Positions 23,418 through 34,495 of a stretch of DNA of 64,000 nucleotides are shown here, piece by piece; within the stretch, counting starts at the first letter, position 1, and each line of letters opens with the position of its first letter. The DNA lies in contig OY754466.1 in the NCBI GenBank assembly GCA_963575645.1, positions 18,144,001 to 18,208,000 on the forward strand. The letters are read 5' to 3'. The position numbers and the translations under genes were made by a program. This DNA comes from Xanthostigma xanthostigma. Lineage: Eukaryota > Arthropoda > Insecta > Raphidioptera > Raphidiidae. The notes under the pieces were generated by a model. It saw only the letters and a program-made list of their open reading frames with translations. It ran no database searches and was not told where the DNA came from.

Positions 23418-24189
23418 TCAAAGATAAGATTAAGAGATTTTCTGGTGTCTGAGTATTGTCTTGTCTTGTTTCGTCGAAATCTCGTGCAACACGAGTCGTT
23501 CGCGTTTCCAGTGTTTTTAGTTCGTCATTTGTTTCACCCTATGTGTCTTATATAATGTATATATGTGGCATTCGACGCGCGTTGCCAGGCGACGTTTTCA
23601 TGCCCGGGCGACGCCCGTTCAAGGTCGAACACTGACCCAGCTCACTATTCAGCCATGAACCCTAACCTCCAACACCCCCAAACCGTGACTCGCTCTCCAA
23701 CAGCCACCTACACACGCCGAACCACCCAACCTGCGTGTTTGACGCACGTACATTCATCTCCCCTCCCTCCCAATACGAGGGGTATAATAACAGTCGGTTT
23801 TAACCGCACGATTTGAATATTTTGAATATGCGCGCGAAACCATATGGTGTGATTGTTGATCCTGCCATCTGCAGTACATATGTCGGAAACAAGATACTTT
23901 CTTTCGACAATACTACAGTTTCTAGTGTCCCTACTCAACCGATTTATTTTTTTTTTCTTGCACAGATGCGTCATCACTTTTTGACTTGTGTATAAACTCT
24001 ATATTGGCACCTGGTCAGTATTTTTCATTTTGTTATTATTCTTTGTATTATGAAAAAAACGATTCTAAACGCTCCTTTTTCATTCTTGTCTGCTTACTTG
24101 AACGGTGAGATGAAACTAGATTCATACCTAGATGTTTGAAGCTCACTTTGGACTTTTCCGAACAGTGCCGAATTCGATTAAAAAATAAT
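23418..24189. other. No gene recognised
   Basis: A moderately GC-rich stretch at 23560-23770 gives overlapping frames on both strands, none with a domain. Nothing else is supported. Confidence 0.5.
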
Positions 24190-25010
24190 GCTTTTCCATC
24201 ACCACACGAAACCTATTTAAAATGGACCCAATCGGGCCACTTTAATGGTGGGGTTTAGGGGTTGAAAAATTTTTTTGGGCCCAAAAATACCGAAAACATT
24301 CATTTCAAATTTGATATTTAACCCTTTAGTAATTATTAAAATGTGCTGCTAAAATTTTTAAAAAATTGGCCCGACAGGACCGAACTTACAAATTTTATAA
24401 AAACACAAGTTTACTGATCTGGATTTACATACTGAAGAGTGTATATAATTTGGTACAAATGTTTAATTGATATGTAGTATTGAAATTTTAAAAAAATGTT
24501 GTTTTGAGGGGTGTATTAAGGGGTATTTTTTTTGTTTTGTTAAAAAACAAAGTTAAGTTCATACAATAGAGCCACACTGCCTATTAAAGCAAATACACTA
24601 TATCAGTGTTTTTCAACCTTTTTCATTAAGCGACCCCCCTGGTATGAAAAAATATTTCGCGACCCCCTGGTATGAAAAAATATCTCGCGACCCCCCGATC
24701 CTTCGCTTTTTTATCATGTATGTATGTGTATGTTACAGTGTTACAAATATTCCATACGACGTTTTTATACGTCTCCATAATTAGGATTCGGATATAAGTA
24801 CATAATATAGTACGTAAAACATATTATTTAACAATTATGTACATACATCGAATACGTATATCCTTTTGTTAAAATTCTCTTACTTAATAAATCAATCTTT
24901 TTTATCTTTATTGTTTTTTTACTAAAACCCCCAGGGGGTCGCGACCCACAGGTTGAAAAACACTGCACTATATTGTCGGCAGGGTTTGGCACTGCGACCC
25001 GAGTATTTTT
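24190..25010 (+). repeat. Dispersed repeat family I, split by a hAT element
   Basis: 24190-24603 plus 24974-25010 are collinear with 26450-26910, and more weakly with 31040-31400. Landmarks are CCATCACCRCACGAARCCTA, CCCAATCGGGCCA, TAGAGCCACACTGC, TTGTCGGCAGGGTTT and GCACTGCGACCCGAG. The interruption at 24604-24965 is a hAT insertion. It is non-coding. Confidence 0.8.
24596..24973. mobile_element. hAT MITE with exact 8-bp target duplication
   Basis: The element 24604-24965 (362 bases) has inverted ends CAGTGTTTTTCAACCT and AGGTTGAAAAACACTG. CACTATAT flanks it exactly at 24596-24603 and 24966-24973. The related repeat at about 26866-26880 holds the uninterrupted site with a single CACTATAT followed by TGTCGG, which confirms the insertion. 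Inside the left end a 30-base unit (CGACCCCCTGGTATGAAAAA) is doubled. No transposase is present. Confidence 0.92.
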
Positions 25011-25871
25011 TGTATATATTCTATTAATACCTAAGCACTTGTTTAAAAAAAATAATACCAGTAGAAGTTTTATTCCGATAGTGTGTGCCGCGACACGCCT
25101 TTTTTATGCAATCCGAAAAATCGACCATAATCTGAAATTCCCTCGTAGAGTTGTTTTTCCTTTTTGGCGGCAGTGTTTTAATGGCGGCCAATAAGTTTGG
25201 CCGTTGTGTTGATTGTGTGGTTCGAACATATTTAATACGTGTTTACTTAACCTTTTCTCTCGGGGTCGCGTTAGAATCGCCGCTCTACTAAGTGGTGTCA
25301 GTGTAATGCCCTACATCTGTTTACAGCTGCGCAATAACAACGCCGCCTGTCCACTCGTCCCATTCTCCGTCTCCTTCTCCTCCTCCTTCTCATCCTCCTG
25401 CCATACACCGGTAAACACGCTTCCTCCCGCCACCTCCACCTCCCTAACAACGGAAAACAACTCCACCAGCAGCCTATCTCATGAATGCAATTTGTTTTCT
25501 TTTGTATATATATATTATGTAGGTACGGGTGTTTCACACCGTGTTTACGTGATTCTCTCATGCCTCTCTCACCAACCTTCCTCCCTCTCCGTCTCGCTAA
25601 TTGATTTACAAAATCGATCACGGTGAACTTTAAAAAAAACAAGGTCAAAGCTCTGACCATAGAGATATTACAATAGAGTACGCGAGAGAGCAGTGAAAGT
25701 GTCTGCAATTAAGAAAGAAAACAGTTCCTTATCTCTATGTAATGATGATTTGAGTAAACAAATTTGTGTTTTTCTGCAGCGTTCTCTCTCTTAACTGTGG
25801 ACACTTTCACTTATGGCCAACATACGCACTAGCGTAGTCTAGTCACTTGTATCTCTATGGCTCTGACAATG
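25011..25871. other. No gene recognised
   Basis: Contains a pyrimidine-rich stretch (CTCCTCCTTCT-like) at about 25362-25450 that yields artefactual frames on both strands. It could be part of an untranslated or regulatory region, but nothing shows this. Confidence 0.45.
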
Positions 25872-26224
25872 CTGTACACCAGGGATGTTGCGAATATTCG
25901 CATCCGCATCCGCATATGCGGAACATTCGCATCAATTTAGACATCCGCATCTTCATCCGCATCCGCATAAATCGATGCGGAGCTGATGAGAATGCGGATG
26001 TGTAGCAGGTTGCGACAAGAAAGAAAGTGTTCCAAGTGAACAGTTATTTAGTAGCCCAGGATTAATATACGAACCGTTGCGAAACAGACTGGAGCCCGAA
26101 AAGGCGGCTATCCTTCTTTTCATTAAAGATAATGCTCCACTATTCAAATTTAATTACTAAAATAATTTATTATAATCAGTAATAGTAGGTAATTTACTCA
26201 CTACTTTATTATTAGTGTATTTGC

Positions 26225-26344
26225 CATAAGGCACTTACACTATTGGCGTCGGTCGGATGGCGGGACCTAGGGGTCGGACCAAAATTTCTCGACGTTTCAT
26301 AAGTTTCTAAGAAGTTTGGCACCATTTTTGGAAATGTTTATATA

Positions 26345-26383
<39 letters not shown>

Positions 26384-26920
26384 ATATATGTGTTAGCACG
26401 ATAACTCTCGACAGACTTAATCGATTTAAACGAAATTTGGTCCACACGTTGGAATCCATCACCGCACGAAGCCTATTTAAAATGGGCCCAATCGGGCCAT
26501 GTTAAGGGTGGTATTTAGGGGTTGAAAAAAGTTTTCGGGCCCGAAAATACGGAAAAAATTCTCAGAATCACTTCAAATTTGAAATTTAACCCTTTAGTCA
26601 TTATTGAAATGTGCTGCTAAAATTTAAATAAAATCGGCCCGACAGGACCGGACTTACAAGTTTTATGAAAACGCAAGTTTACTGATATGGATTTACATAC
26701 TGAAGGGTGTATATAATTTGGTACAGATGTTGACTTGGTATGTAGTATTGAAATTAAGTAAAAAAATGTTGTTTTAAGGGGTGTATTAGAGGGTAATTTT
26801 TTTTATTTTGTCCAAAAACAAAGTTAAGTTCATACAATAGAGCCACACTGCTTATAAAAGCAAATACACTATATTGTCGGCAGGGTTTCGCACTGCGACC
26901 CGAGTTTTTAAGTATAGAAA
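26225..26920 (+). repeat. Dispersed repeat family I, uninterrupted copy
   Basis: Starts with TTGGCGTCGGTCGGATGGCG and ends with GCACTGCGACCCGAGTTTTT. It is collinear with 24190-25010 without the hAT insertion. It includes a TA-dinucleotide microsatellite at about 26340-26391. Confidence 0.8.
26340..26391. repeat. TA microsatellite
   Basis: About 52 bases of TA repeats with two or three interruptions, inside dispersed repeat family I. Confidence 0.9.
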
Positions 26921-27269
26921 GGATAAGGATTACTGTCTTTTTATTTTTTTTACCCACACTTAAGTTTTTCTTGTACAGATCCGCATCCGCATCTGCATCC
27001 GCGGATGTCAGCCTTCTAAAATCCGCATCCGCGTCCGCATCCGCGGATGTGAAAAAATCTGCATCCGCAACATCCCTGCTGTACACGACGATCGAAAAGG
27101 TACGGTCTATGGTTAAAATGCAGTCGTATAGAATCTGACCACAAAAATTTCAGGGGCATCATTAATTAATTAATTAATTCAATGATTGATTCAGGTTTGA
27201 TTTTATGTGTAAAATTTACGAACATTCCCAAAAAGTATTCTTACGATTCTTTTGAAACTTTGAATACAC

Positions 27270-27360
27270 ATATAAAATTACAACCGATTTGGATGAAATT
27301 ATATAGGTACTCGATATATTAAAAGTGTAGGGAAATTATGAAAAAACTATTGTCAACGCA
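27270..27360 (+). repeat. Dispersed repeat family E fragment
   Basis: ACAACCGATTTGGATGAAAT, then CTCGATATATTAAAAGTGTA and GGGAAATT, match 5588-5645. Confidence 0.6.
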
Positions 27361-27454
27361 AATACAAAGGTAAAATTTCAACCAAATTAGACGACCGAAA
27401 TTATACCAAAATCGATTTGCAAACCTTGTAGCAGACAGACTGCAGAAAAAGCAA

Positions 27455-28115
27455 AACAGTAAAAAAAAATTCCAGTCAATTGGGCGACGGGACCATTCCA
27501 ACTTCAAAAATGTTGACATTTGATTATAATAAAGAAAATAAAATTTCTGATATCGTGTGAGGTGACGCGGGTAATGGCTAGTATTCAATATAATATTTGC
27601 TATTCGTTGCCATGGTTACCTACATAATATGTGCCACGTAAAAAATTAATCAAAGCATGCCGAACTAGTTTATTTCTGACAGATCCATAAAACAAAAGAG
27701 CGGCTAATTTTTGTTATTTTCAAAATATTTCCGAAACTATAAAGTTTAGAAAAAAATTTTTTTTTAACGAAACTTTCTTGAAAAAATAAATAGAATAATA
27801 AGCCGTTATAAAAAGTATACCATTATTAAAAAAATCACCGTTATAGCATATATCTCTTTTGCGCATGCGCTGATTTTCCCCAAAAATAGTAGGGCTCTTC
27901 ATATTTGCATACCAAACATCCTTCCAAAATTTGGTTTCAATCCGCTCATCCGTTTGACCTCTATCGTGTTCACAGACTAACAGACACAGAGTTTTTTCAA
28001 AAATATGTTTTTTGGATTCGGGGGACCTCAAAACGGAAAGATATTGTAAAATTTTTGAAAAGTGATTTTTGACCGAAACTGGTACCTACCTACCATTCCC
28101 CACTTGTGGGTTGGA
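27455..28115 (-). repeat. Dispersed repeat family A, full copy
   Basis: This copy holds CCAGTCAATTGGGCGACGGG at its left edge and CCCACTTGTGGGTTGGAATGG at its right edge, the same span as the copies at 1751 and 59968. Its minus-strand frame (about 27720-28031) is open for 103 codons, with CEHDRGQTDERIETKFWKDV in the middle. No known domain is recognised. Confidence 0.8.
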
Positions 28116-29204
28116 ATGGTAATTTGCAGTATTGAGATCTAACAAGTCGGCGTATGACATCTAGTGGCAAGAATTTTAACTCAAATAAGGGAAACATGTG
28201 TTTACCTATTACAAAAAAAAATAAAATAGACAAAAAGTTTATACATTTAAACTCGTCTTGAAATTAATGAGAAACATTTATGAAGGGCTTCCCTTTCCAA
28301 AATGTTTTTAATTTTACAAAATTAATTATAAATGGCACTTGTTTTAACTTTTTCTCTTTCATATTTTTCCTTAATGCCAGGTTCATTTGAGCCCAGAACC
28401 GATTGAAATTTTCATTGAATTACTTTTATCAGTTTTCACCCAGGCTTCGTCCGGGCCACTTTTATTCGTCATCGAAATAATCCAAAACAACAAATCTCTA
28501 ATTTCTATGAAAAATTCACGAAGTCTGTACCCAGGAGACCCAGTTCGAGCGTAGCTGTGGACCGCATGAACCAACATGGCGTCAGCCACTGGGTAAAGCA
28601 CACATGTTCATGTCTTACATGTGTGTTGTCTCTGTACAATTATAATTTTGCGATCAGAAAAAGTTTCATTTGAAAAAAAAAATAGAAAATGACTTCTCAA
28701 ATATGCTTTCTCTAATTCCAAAGGTGCGTTACGATGAAACAAAACACGAGCATTCCTAAGTACAAAAATAGCGTTCAATTGTTTGTGAAGTCATAAATAT
28801 AGAAGAGCTTAGACGTATTAGGCAAGCCAAAACAATAATTTGTTGTCTGTTTACTGATTTCGGCAGTCGAGTTATATATGTAGGATAACCTCGACCTTGA
28901 GAAGGAGTCGTTGTACGAAGCTACGATGTTCCCATACCCTGCGCCTCCGCCACGACACCCGCCACCGCCACCATATAGCGTTAGAACGTAGTACGTCGTC
29001 AGTCCCGTTTACACAATAATAATAATGTTTTGTTTCTCAAGGACGTTGAAAATGGTTACCCTTGTGGGCGAAGCGTGGAGGAAAACATGGCAAAGCGTTT
29101 TTACGCGGCAAATAATTAAAAATGAGAAACTTTTAATTGTATTTTTACAGCGATTTGGATACTTCGTAAAGTTCTCTTCCGCGTTTTTATGTATGAAAAA
29201 CATT
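28116..29204. other. No gene recognised
   Basis: AT-rich, except for a short GC-richer patch at about 28895-28995 with CCGCCACCGCCACC. No coding evidence. Confidence 0.5.
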
Positions 29205-29455
29205 TTTTGCACTACCGCCTATAAAATAACTGCTTTTCATGTCTGCATAACGGTTGTGAAATAACACTAGTGCTATAAAGTTGCGTAAAGTAAAATAATA
29301 TTCGTACTATACACAGTAAATCATAGTCGAACCCCGCATGAGAATTAGAAGTGATCTTGCTCAAAATTGAACTGTCAAAAATTTTGAAAGTTACATGAAA
29401 ATCAGCTATTTTATTTGAGGTATACGTGCAAAAAATAATATATTATGTATATCAT
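29205..29455 (+). repeat. Dispersed repeat family E, copy 2
   Basis: CGCCTATAAAATAACTG, GTCTGCATAACGGTTGTGAA, then CTTGCTCAAAATTGAACTGT and ATGAAAATCAGCTATTTT follow the order of 5665-5870. It is diverged and non-coding. Confidence 0.6.
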
Positions 29456-29674
29456 TCGTGGATGTTTTATGATTTGTGTCACCATTCAAACTTGCTGGGC
29501 TCTCATTTTACCCCTAATAATCACACTGCGTCATAAAATATTAATTCATGCGCTGGAGTCATGATCTACTAATGCGTGTTTCTTTTTCTGTCAGATTTCG
29601 ATCTTTATTGAATGACGTTTATTAACTTAGCGAATCAACTTTGGTGATCTGGTTTTAGTACTTTAATAAAAATA

Positions 29675-29720
29675 TTTTTTATTTGAACCGACTTCAAAAA
29701 TGGAGGCAGAATTCCTTTGA
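29675..29720 (+). repeat. Fragment of widespread insect repeat
   Basis: TTTGAACCGACTTCAAAAAT followed by GGAGGCAG resembles the start of the repeat at 10655 and the end of that at 34090. Confidence 0.45.
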
Positions 29721-31029
29721 AAAAAAAAATTAAATAACGTTTGTCTTTCCTACCTAGTCAGTGGTCTGCTCAATTATTTTCCTATATTCATAATCATATA
29801 GTGGTTTATTTAAACCGAAATCTGATTGACTGTAGGTAGGGAAGGTGGTTGTCAAACGAAGAGAAAAACTATTTTATGTTTTACAAAGCCGTTTTATGCC
29901 GTGAAAAATGTCATAAAAATCGATTGATAAATAGAGAAATTGGCCTTATGTCAGTTCCTAAATTCTAATCTGAAAACATCTACCAATTAGATTTTTGAAT
30001 GAAAGTTTTTTTTTCATAAATGGAAAGATCACAGAATTTTTATAGCAAAACTACTTTTATTTTGTTTTTTTACTTCTTAGTAATTGAAAAGTTATATTTT
30101 ATTTAAAAATAATTTTTAAACTCAGTTCCGATAACGCGCCAAAAATGCGTGTGACGTCATGTTTTGTATCCATGGTTACATTGATAGTATGAATACACAA
30201 ATAAACAACTTTTAACATAACGACGTCATAAACATTCCTGACGCGTTTTATAGTCACGTGATATTTTTAATTATGTATGACTTTAAAATATTATTCCTTC
30301 TCGGTATTCAATATTAGTATTTTTGATAAATGATTTTTAAAAAAATTAAAAAATCACAATTTTTTAAAAACTCAAAAGCGCAATTGGTTTTTCTATTTAT
30401 CTTTATAAAAATGTGTAGTTTCAGAAAATCTTAAAAAAACACTCCCATAGGTATAAACACACCAAAATATAGAAAATAAATTTCTTTCTGTTCTATGACG
30501 TTTAGAAGCGTGGGGCACTCGACGAATTAAATGAAATATATGCAAAATTAGTGTTCCACTCTTCTATGCGTTATAGAAAAGAAAGACATTTGTTTTCAAC
30601 TTTTTAGTGCGCTGATATAAGCGTGTTTTTTGGTAAATTAATAAAATCAGAATATTGTCATCAAAACTACCAACGAATTCAAAGATACACGCTAGTTAGA
30701 CATTTGGTAAGGGGGGAATATCGAGTTGTAAGGTTTTTTGTTTTTTTTTTTTTTTACATACAACATAGAACTAAGACTAATATAAAGGTGTCAAAAATAA
30801 AAATTTGAAAATAGAAATTGATGCTGGGCCTCAAACACGACCCTAGCTATATTGGCAGCCTCAAAAAATCAATTGTAAGGGGTGGGTGCGACTTTCTTGA
30901 ACCTTCCCTGCCGGCTTTTGTCTAATATCATTTTCGACTAGTCTGAACACCCTATATATAATAAATCCGGGCGCTTATTACTGTACGTTTCATCGTTCAT
31001 GCGGTTGACAGCACGTTGAGTATATAAAA
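29721..31029. other. No gene recognised
   Basis: AT-rich with poly-T and poly-A runs (for example about 30730-30750). No supported structure. Confidence 0.5.
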
Positions 31030-31400
31030 TTGTAGTATATTTGCCATATACACTATTGACGTTGGTCGGATGGCGGAACCTAGAGATCGAGCCAACGACT
31101 CAGAATACAGTATAAATGATTTCAAAATTTAAATTTTGAAATCGTTTATTCGGTATTCTGAGTCTTTTTCAATTCCTTAAAATGGTCCGATTATCTCATT
31201 TTAAATTGATGTCATGCGGTGATGAAATCCAATATTTGTACCAAATTTCATTAAAATCAATTAACTCTTTCGAAAGTATTGCAGAAATTTTAATAAAATC
31301 AGCTCGACAGGATCTTACTTTGAGATTTTATGAAAACACTAGTTTACGGATACGGATTTACTGACTGAAGGGTGTATTTAATTTGGTGCAGATGTTGAAT
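31030..31400 (+). repeat. Dispersed repeat family I, diverged copy
   Basis: Starts ATTGACGTTGGTCGGATGGC as at 26238 and ends TGAAGGGTGTATTTAATTTG as at 26700. It contains a local palindrome at about 31098-31165 (ACTCAGAATACAGTATAAAT and its complement). A further matching tail (ATTGTCGACAGGGTTGGGCA) reappears at about 31898 after the family A insertion and other sequence. Confidence 0.65.
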
Positions 31401-31660
31401 TTATAGTATATCTCTCTTGTGCGCATGCTCCGATTTTCCCCAAAAACAAAAGGGCTTTTCATATTTGCATATCAAACATCCTCCCAAAATTTAGTTTCAA
31501 TCCGTTCATCCGTTTGACCTGTATCGTGCTCACAGACAAACAGACTGACAGGGTTTTCCAAAAATATGTTTTTTGGATTCGGGGGACCTCAAAACGAAAA
31601 GGTATTGTAAAATTTTGAAAAGTGATTTTTGACTTAAGCTAGTAGTACCTTTCTTCATTT
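31401..31660 (-). repeat. Dispersed repeat family A, truncated copy
   Basis: Contains GCGCATGCTCCGATTTTCCC, CAAACATCCTCCCAAAATTT and TGACCTGTATCGTGCTCACA, ending near TTCATTTGTGGGTGAG. It probably inserted into the dispersed repeat family I copy to its left, since pieces of that family lie on both sides. Confidence 0.7.
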
Positions 31661-32386
31661 GTGGGTGAGGATGCTAATAACATATTTTCAAGGATGTATT
31701 ATGGTGTTAAAGTTTGCATTCTGTCCAAAAATTAACGTAAGTTCACATATTATCTCTGTTCGCCCAACGACCCCAAATCGTCCGCTGACGACGCATGCGC
31801 AGTTGCTTAAAAGCGTTCGCATACGTCGCCAGTTTTTGGGAACGGTTTGGGATTATTGCTAATAAAGTCACAATATCTGTATTGGCAAATAGACTGTATT
31901 GTCGACAGGGTTGGGCATTGCGACCTGAGTTTTTACAATATAGGCGTCGAGTTCTGGATTTCTGGCTACAGACATCGGCTGCTGTGCCTACGCCACGACC
32001 TACCGTAACCGACCGAAGTCAGCGCAACATCGTCGTCGTTACGGATGTCGACTCGGCGACGCAAGAGAAGGAAAGTGTGTTCAGCTTCGTATGTTGTTAT
32101 CTCACTCTTACGCATCACGCCCACGTTCTCGAATATGGGATTGTTTATTATTCTGGGAATTGGCTGTGTCCAATCAATATCTTTACACTCGGCGATGATT
32201 ACACAGAGCTATTCTCGCTTTGAAAAGGAAAATTGGTTGATATTAGTAGAAATATCCTACCCCAACTTGACAATACAGCATATACAGCAGACTCTATAAT
32301 CCGGCCGTGCGCTAACCCAGTAATCCGACAGTGTGGACAGTTTCTTACGTGCACATTTTCCTACTGTATAATTATATTGTTTTGTA
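31661..32386. other. No gene recognised; tail of dispersed repeat family I at about 31890-31950
   Basis: ATTGTCGACAGGGTTGGGCA and TGCGACCTGAGTTTTT match the family I end. The frames at 31795-32299 have no domain. CTCTATAATCCGGCCGTGCG near 32293 resembles pogo-type ends, but no partner is found. Confidence 0.5.
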
Positions 32387-32588
32387 AAAAATATTTTTAA
32401 CAAAAAAATTGAACCGACTTTACACTAAAAAGTAAAAAATAATTGCGTATTGAAATGTTTTGGAGTCGGTGTCAGCCAAAATGAAATCTATTCCGAGAAC
32501 TACACCGACTCCAAAACATTACAATACGCAATTATTTTTTACTTTTTAGTGTGAAGTCGGTTCAATTTTTTTGTTAAAAATATTTTAT
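32387..32588. mobile_element. Foldback element, 87-base arms
   Basis: Arms 32387-32473 and 32500-32588 are near-perfect reverse complements. The outer ends read TTTTTAACAAAAAAATTGAA and the inner ends GGAGTCGGTGTCAGC. The outer and inner motifs match those of the foldback at 11132-11634, while the arm bodies differ. It is the same family with a 26-base loop. Confidence 0.85.
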
Positions 32589-32752
32589 TTTTCTCTTTTT
32601 AGTGTTAATCTAACACTAAAAATCGGTGAACATACATAAAAAACATTATTAGAGCAGGCTACAAGGGGATGTTCGTTTGCAAAAATAGCGGACCGCGAAA
32701 TGTTTTGTGATTCATCTACCTGATGCTATCCACATCGTAAAAAGCCATGTTG

Positions 32753-32768
32753 CCGCGCGCGCGCGCGG
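32753..32768. repeat. CG dinucleotide run
   Basis: A run of eight CG units, unusual in this AT-rich window. Confidence 0.8.
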
Positions 32769-33272
32769 TCCTGTGTCATTCAGTCCCCCCCTTCCCTTTA
32801 TCGCTGCTCTATATTTATATTCAAAGCAATGGCACGTCAATCCGGTGTCGGAGAGGCAACCGGATGGCGAGTGGTAATCTGGGCCTATGATTGGTACAGA
32901 ACCCTCTGGTAGCGGCCAAAGTGACCCCAAATGGACAGGGGCGGCGATATGGGGGTGGGGCAAAATCGAAAAATGTTTGAAAAGGCAACCGGATAAAAAT
33001 GCGGTTGCATTGAAGAAAATACCCTAATTATACAATAAAATTTTTTTGCCAGCCGAAACACGCGGGCCGTTTTTGCACTAGCGAATAAAAAAAAATTAAA
33101 AAAAAAACTGAAAAGGCAACCGCTTCAAAATTAGTGAGCATACTTATTGACACCACCAAACGTTGGAAAAAAATTGCCATCCGATCCTGATGGGCAGTTT
33201 CGGAGAAACAGCCCCTCAAAGTCGCCGAAAAACCCTTTTTTTCGATTTTTTCAACAATAAGTAAAAAAACAC

Positions 33273-33567
33273 ACTAAAAATTGTTCAAATCGGATGGCAT
33301 TCGAAATTTATACTGTCCTAAGTACAAATAATAGTGTGTATCAATGCCATCCGATTTCGATTAATTTACCCCTATTTAGCCACCCCCCAAAACTCAATAA
33401 CAATAAAAATAATGCCACACGCTGCATAAAATTGTTATTTTCATGAGTTTTGGGGGGTGGCTAAATAGGGGTAAATTTAATCGAAATCGGATGGCATTGA
33501 TACACACTATTATTTGTACTTAGGACAGTATAAATTTCGAATACCATCCGATTTGAACAATTTTTAG
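33273..33567. mobile_element. Foldback with 124-base arms
   Basis: Arms 33273-33396 and 33444-33567 are almost identical reverse complements around a loop of about 47 bases. Each arm holds two inward-facing copies of ATCGGATGGCATT, so the motif occurs four times. The flanking 33090-33240 region carries related phrases (AAAAGGCAACCGCTTCAAAA and TTGCCATCCGATCCTGATGG), which suggests that the palindrome arose from a longer repeat. Confidence 0.85.
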
Positions 33568-33644
33568 ACACATAAGTATCTACTAATTTTCTAATGAAAC
33601 TCCATATTAAAACCAAAAATCTTTGTAATTTATCAGTAATATTT

Positions 33645-33785
33645 GTGATGGAGGGGGGGGGACCACAAAACTTGTTGGCAACATCTGTTTATAGGCTGTC
33701 TGGGATCTATACAATATATATCAGAAGTCAGATTGAGGTCCGCAATGTTTGCAAACGGAACTCCACTGAGAGTCCGAAATTTTAA
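33645..33785 (+). repeat. Duplicated block, copy 1
   Basis: A G-run, GACCACAAAACTTGTTGGCA, then TCTGGGATCTATACAATATA and GAACTCCACTGAGAGTCC. The same order occurs at 34130-34275 about 485 bases downstream, with roughly 90 percent identity by eye. Confidence 0.8.
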
Positions 33786-34089
33786 GAAATATATTGAAAT
33801 ATCGAAACTCGCCATCTTTGATTGCTCCCCCCACTTCCCCGTGCAACTTTTTCACGGTACGAACTATTGGTTCGTAAACAATGGACTATTGTTAGTTATT
33901 AAAAATAATAATTATAAAAATATATTCATTAGTTTTCAATCTATAGTGGTTTAAAGTTAACTCGAAAATGGAGCATTTTAGAAAATTTTCAAAAAATTCT
34001 TAGAGAAAGTGTAAGAAATGTTATAGTGTGTTATATATTCGTGATCTACTCAATAAGCCCTTTCATTTGATACCCCACACGGCATGGCT

Positions 34090-34495
34090 TGATGATTTTT
34101 TTTTTATTTGTAGTATGCCATTTTTAATTGCCGGGGAGGGGGGAGGGGGACCACAAAACTGGTTGGCAACATTTGTTTGTAGGATGTCTGGGATCTATAC
34201 AATATATATCAGAAGTCAGATTGAGGTCCGCAATTTTTGCAAACGGAACTCCACTGAGAGTCCGGTCTATATGCGTTTCTTTGAAATTTGAGAGTTTCCC
34301 TCGATTTCTCCGGATTCCACCATCAGATCCTGACTTGGTTCCGATGGGACCACATCTGAGGTGCACTCTTTCGAATAAAAAAAAAAATTTGAAAATCGGT
34401 CCATAATTGACGGAGAAATCGGTGAACATACATAAAAAAAAAAATATACAGACGAACACAGAACCTCCTCCTTTTTGTTGAAGTCGGTTAATAAA
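34090..34495 (+). repeat. Insect dispersed repeat including duplicated block, copy 2
   Basis: It starts with a G-rich run and the block shared with 33645-33785. It continues through TCCGGATTCCACCATCAGAT, GGTTCCGATGGGACCACATC and GAGAAATCGGTGAACATACA, and ends with AACCTCCTCCTTTTTGTTGA and GTCGGTTAA. The end is the reverse form of the start of the 10.7-kb repeat. No known protein domain. Confidence 0.7.

Larger units (their letters stand above)
25872..27086. mobile_element. hAT element with GCATCC-rich ends and exact 8-bp duplication
   Basis: The element 25880-27078 begins CAGGGATGTTGCGAATATTC and ends with the complement of CAGGGATGTTGCGGATGCAG. Both ends continue inwards as arrays of ATCCGC units (about 25897-26000 and 26978-27070). 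CTGTACAC flanks it exactly at 25872-25879 and 27079-27086. CAGGG ends and 8-bp duplications are hAT hallmarks. The interior (about 26225-26920) is a copy of dispersed repeat family I, presumably a later insertion or a captured body. No transposase frame is found. Confidence 0.9.

Noticed and set aside
25213-25708. Overlapping long frames on both strands
   Set aside because: They arise from a pyrimidine-rich low-complexity stretch. One strand gives S/P/T runs and the other R runs, with no domain.
26754-27086. Minus-strand frame with repeated DADAD residues
   Set aside because: It is a by-product of the ATCCGC repeat array at the end of the hAT element.
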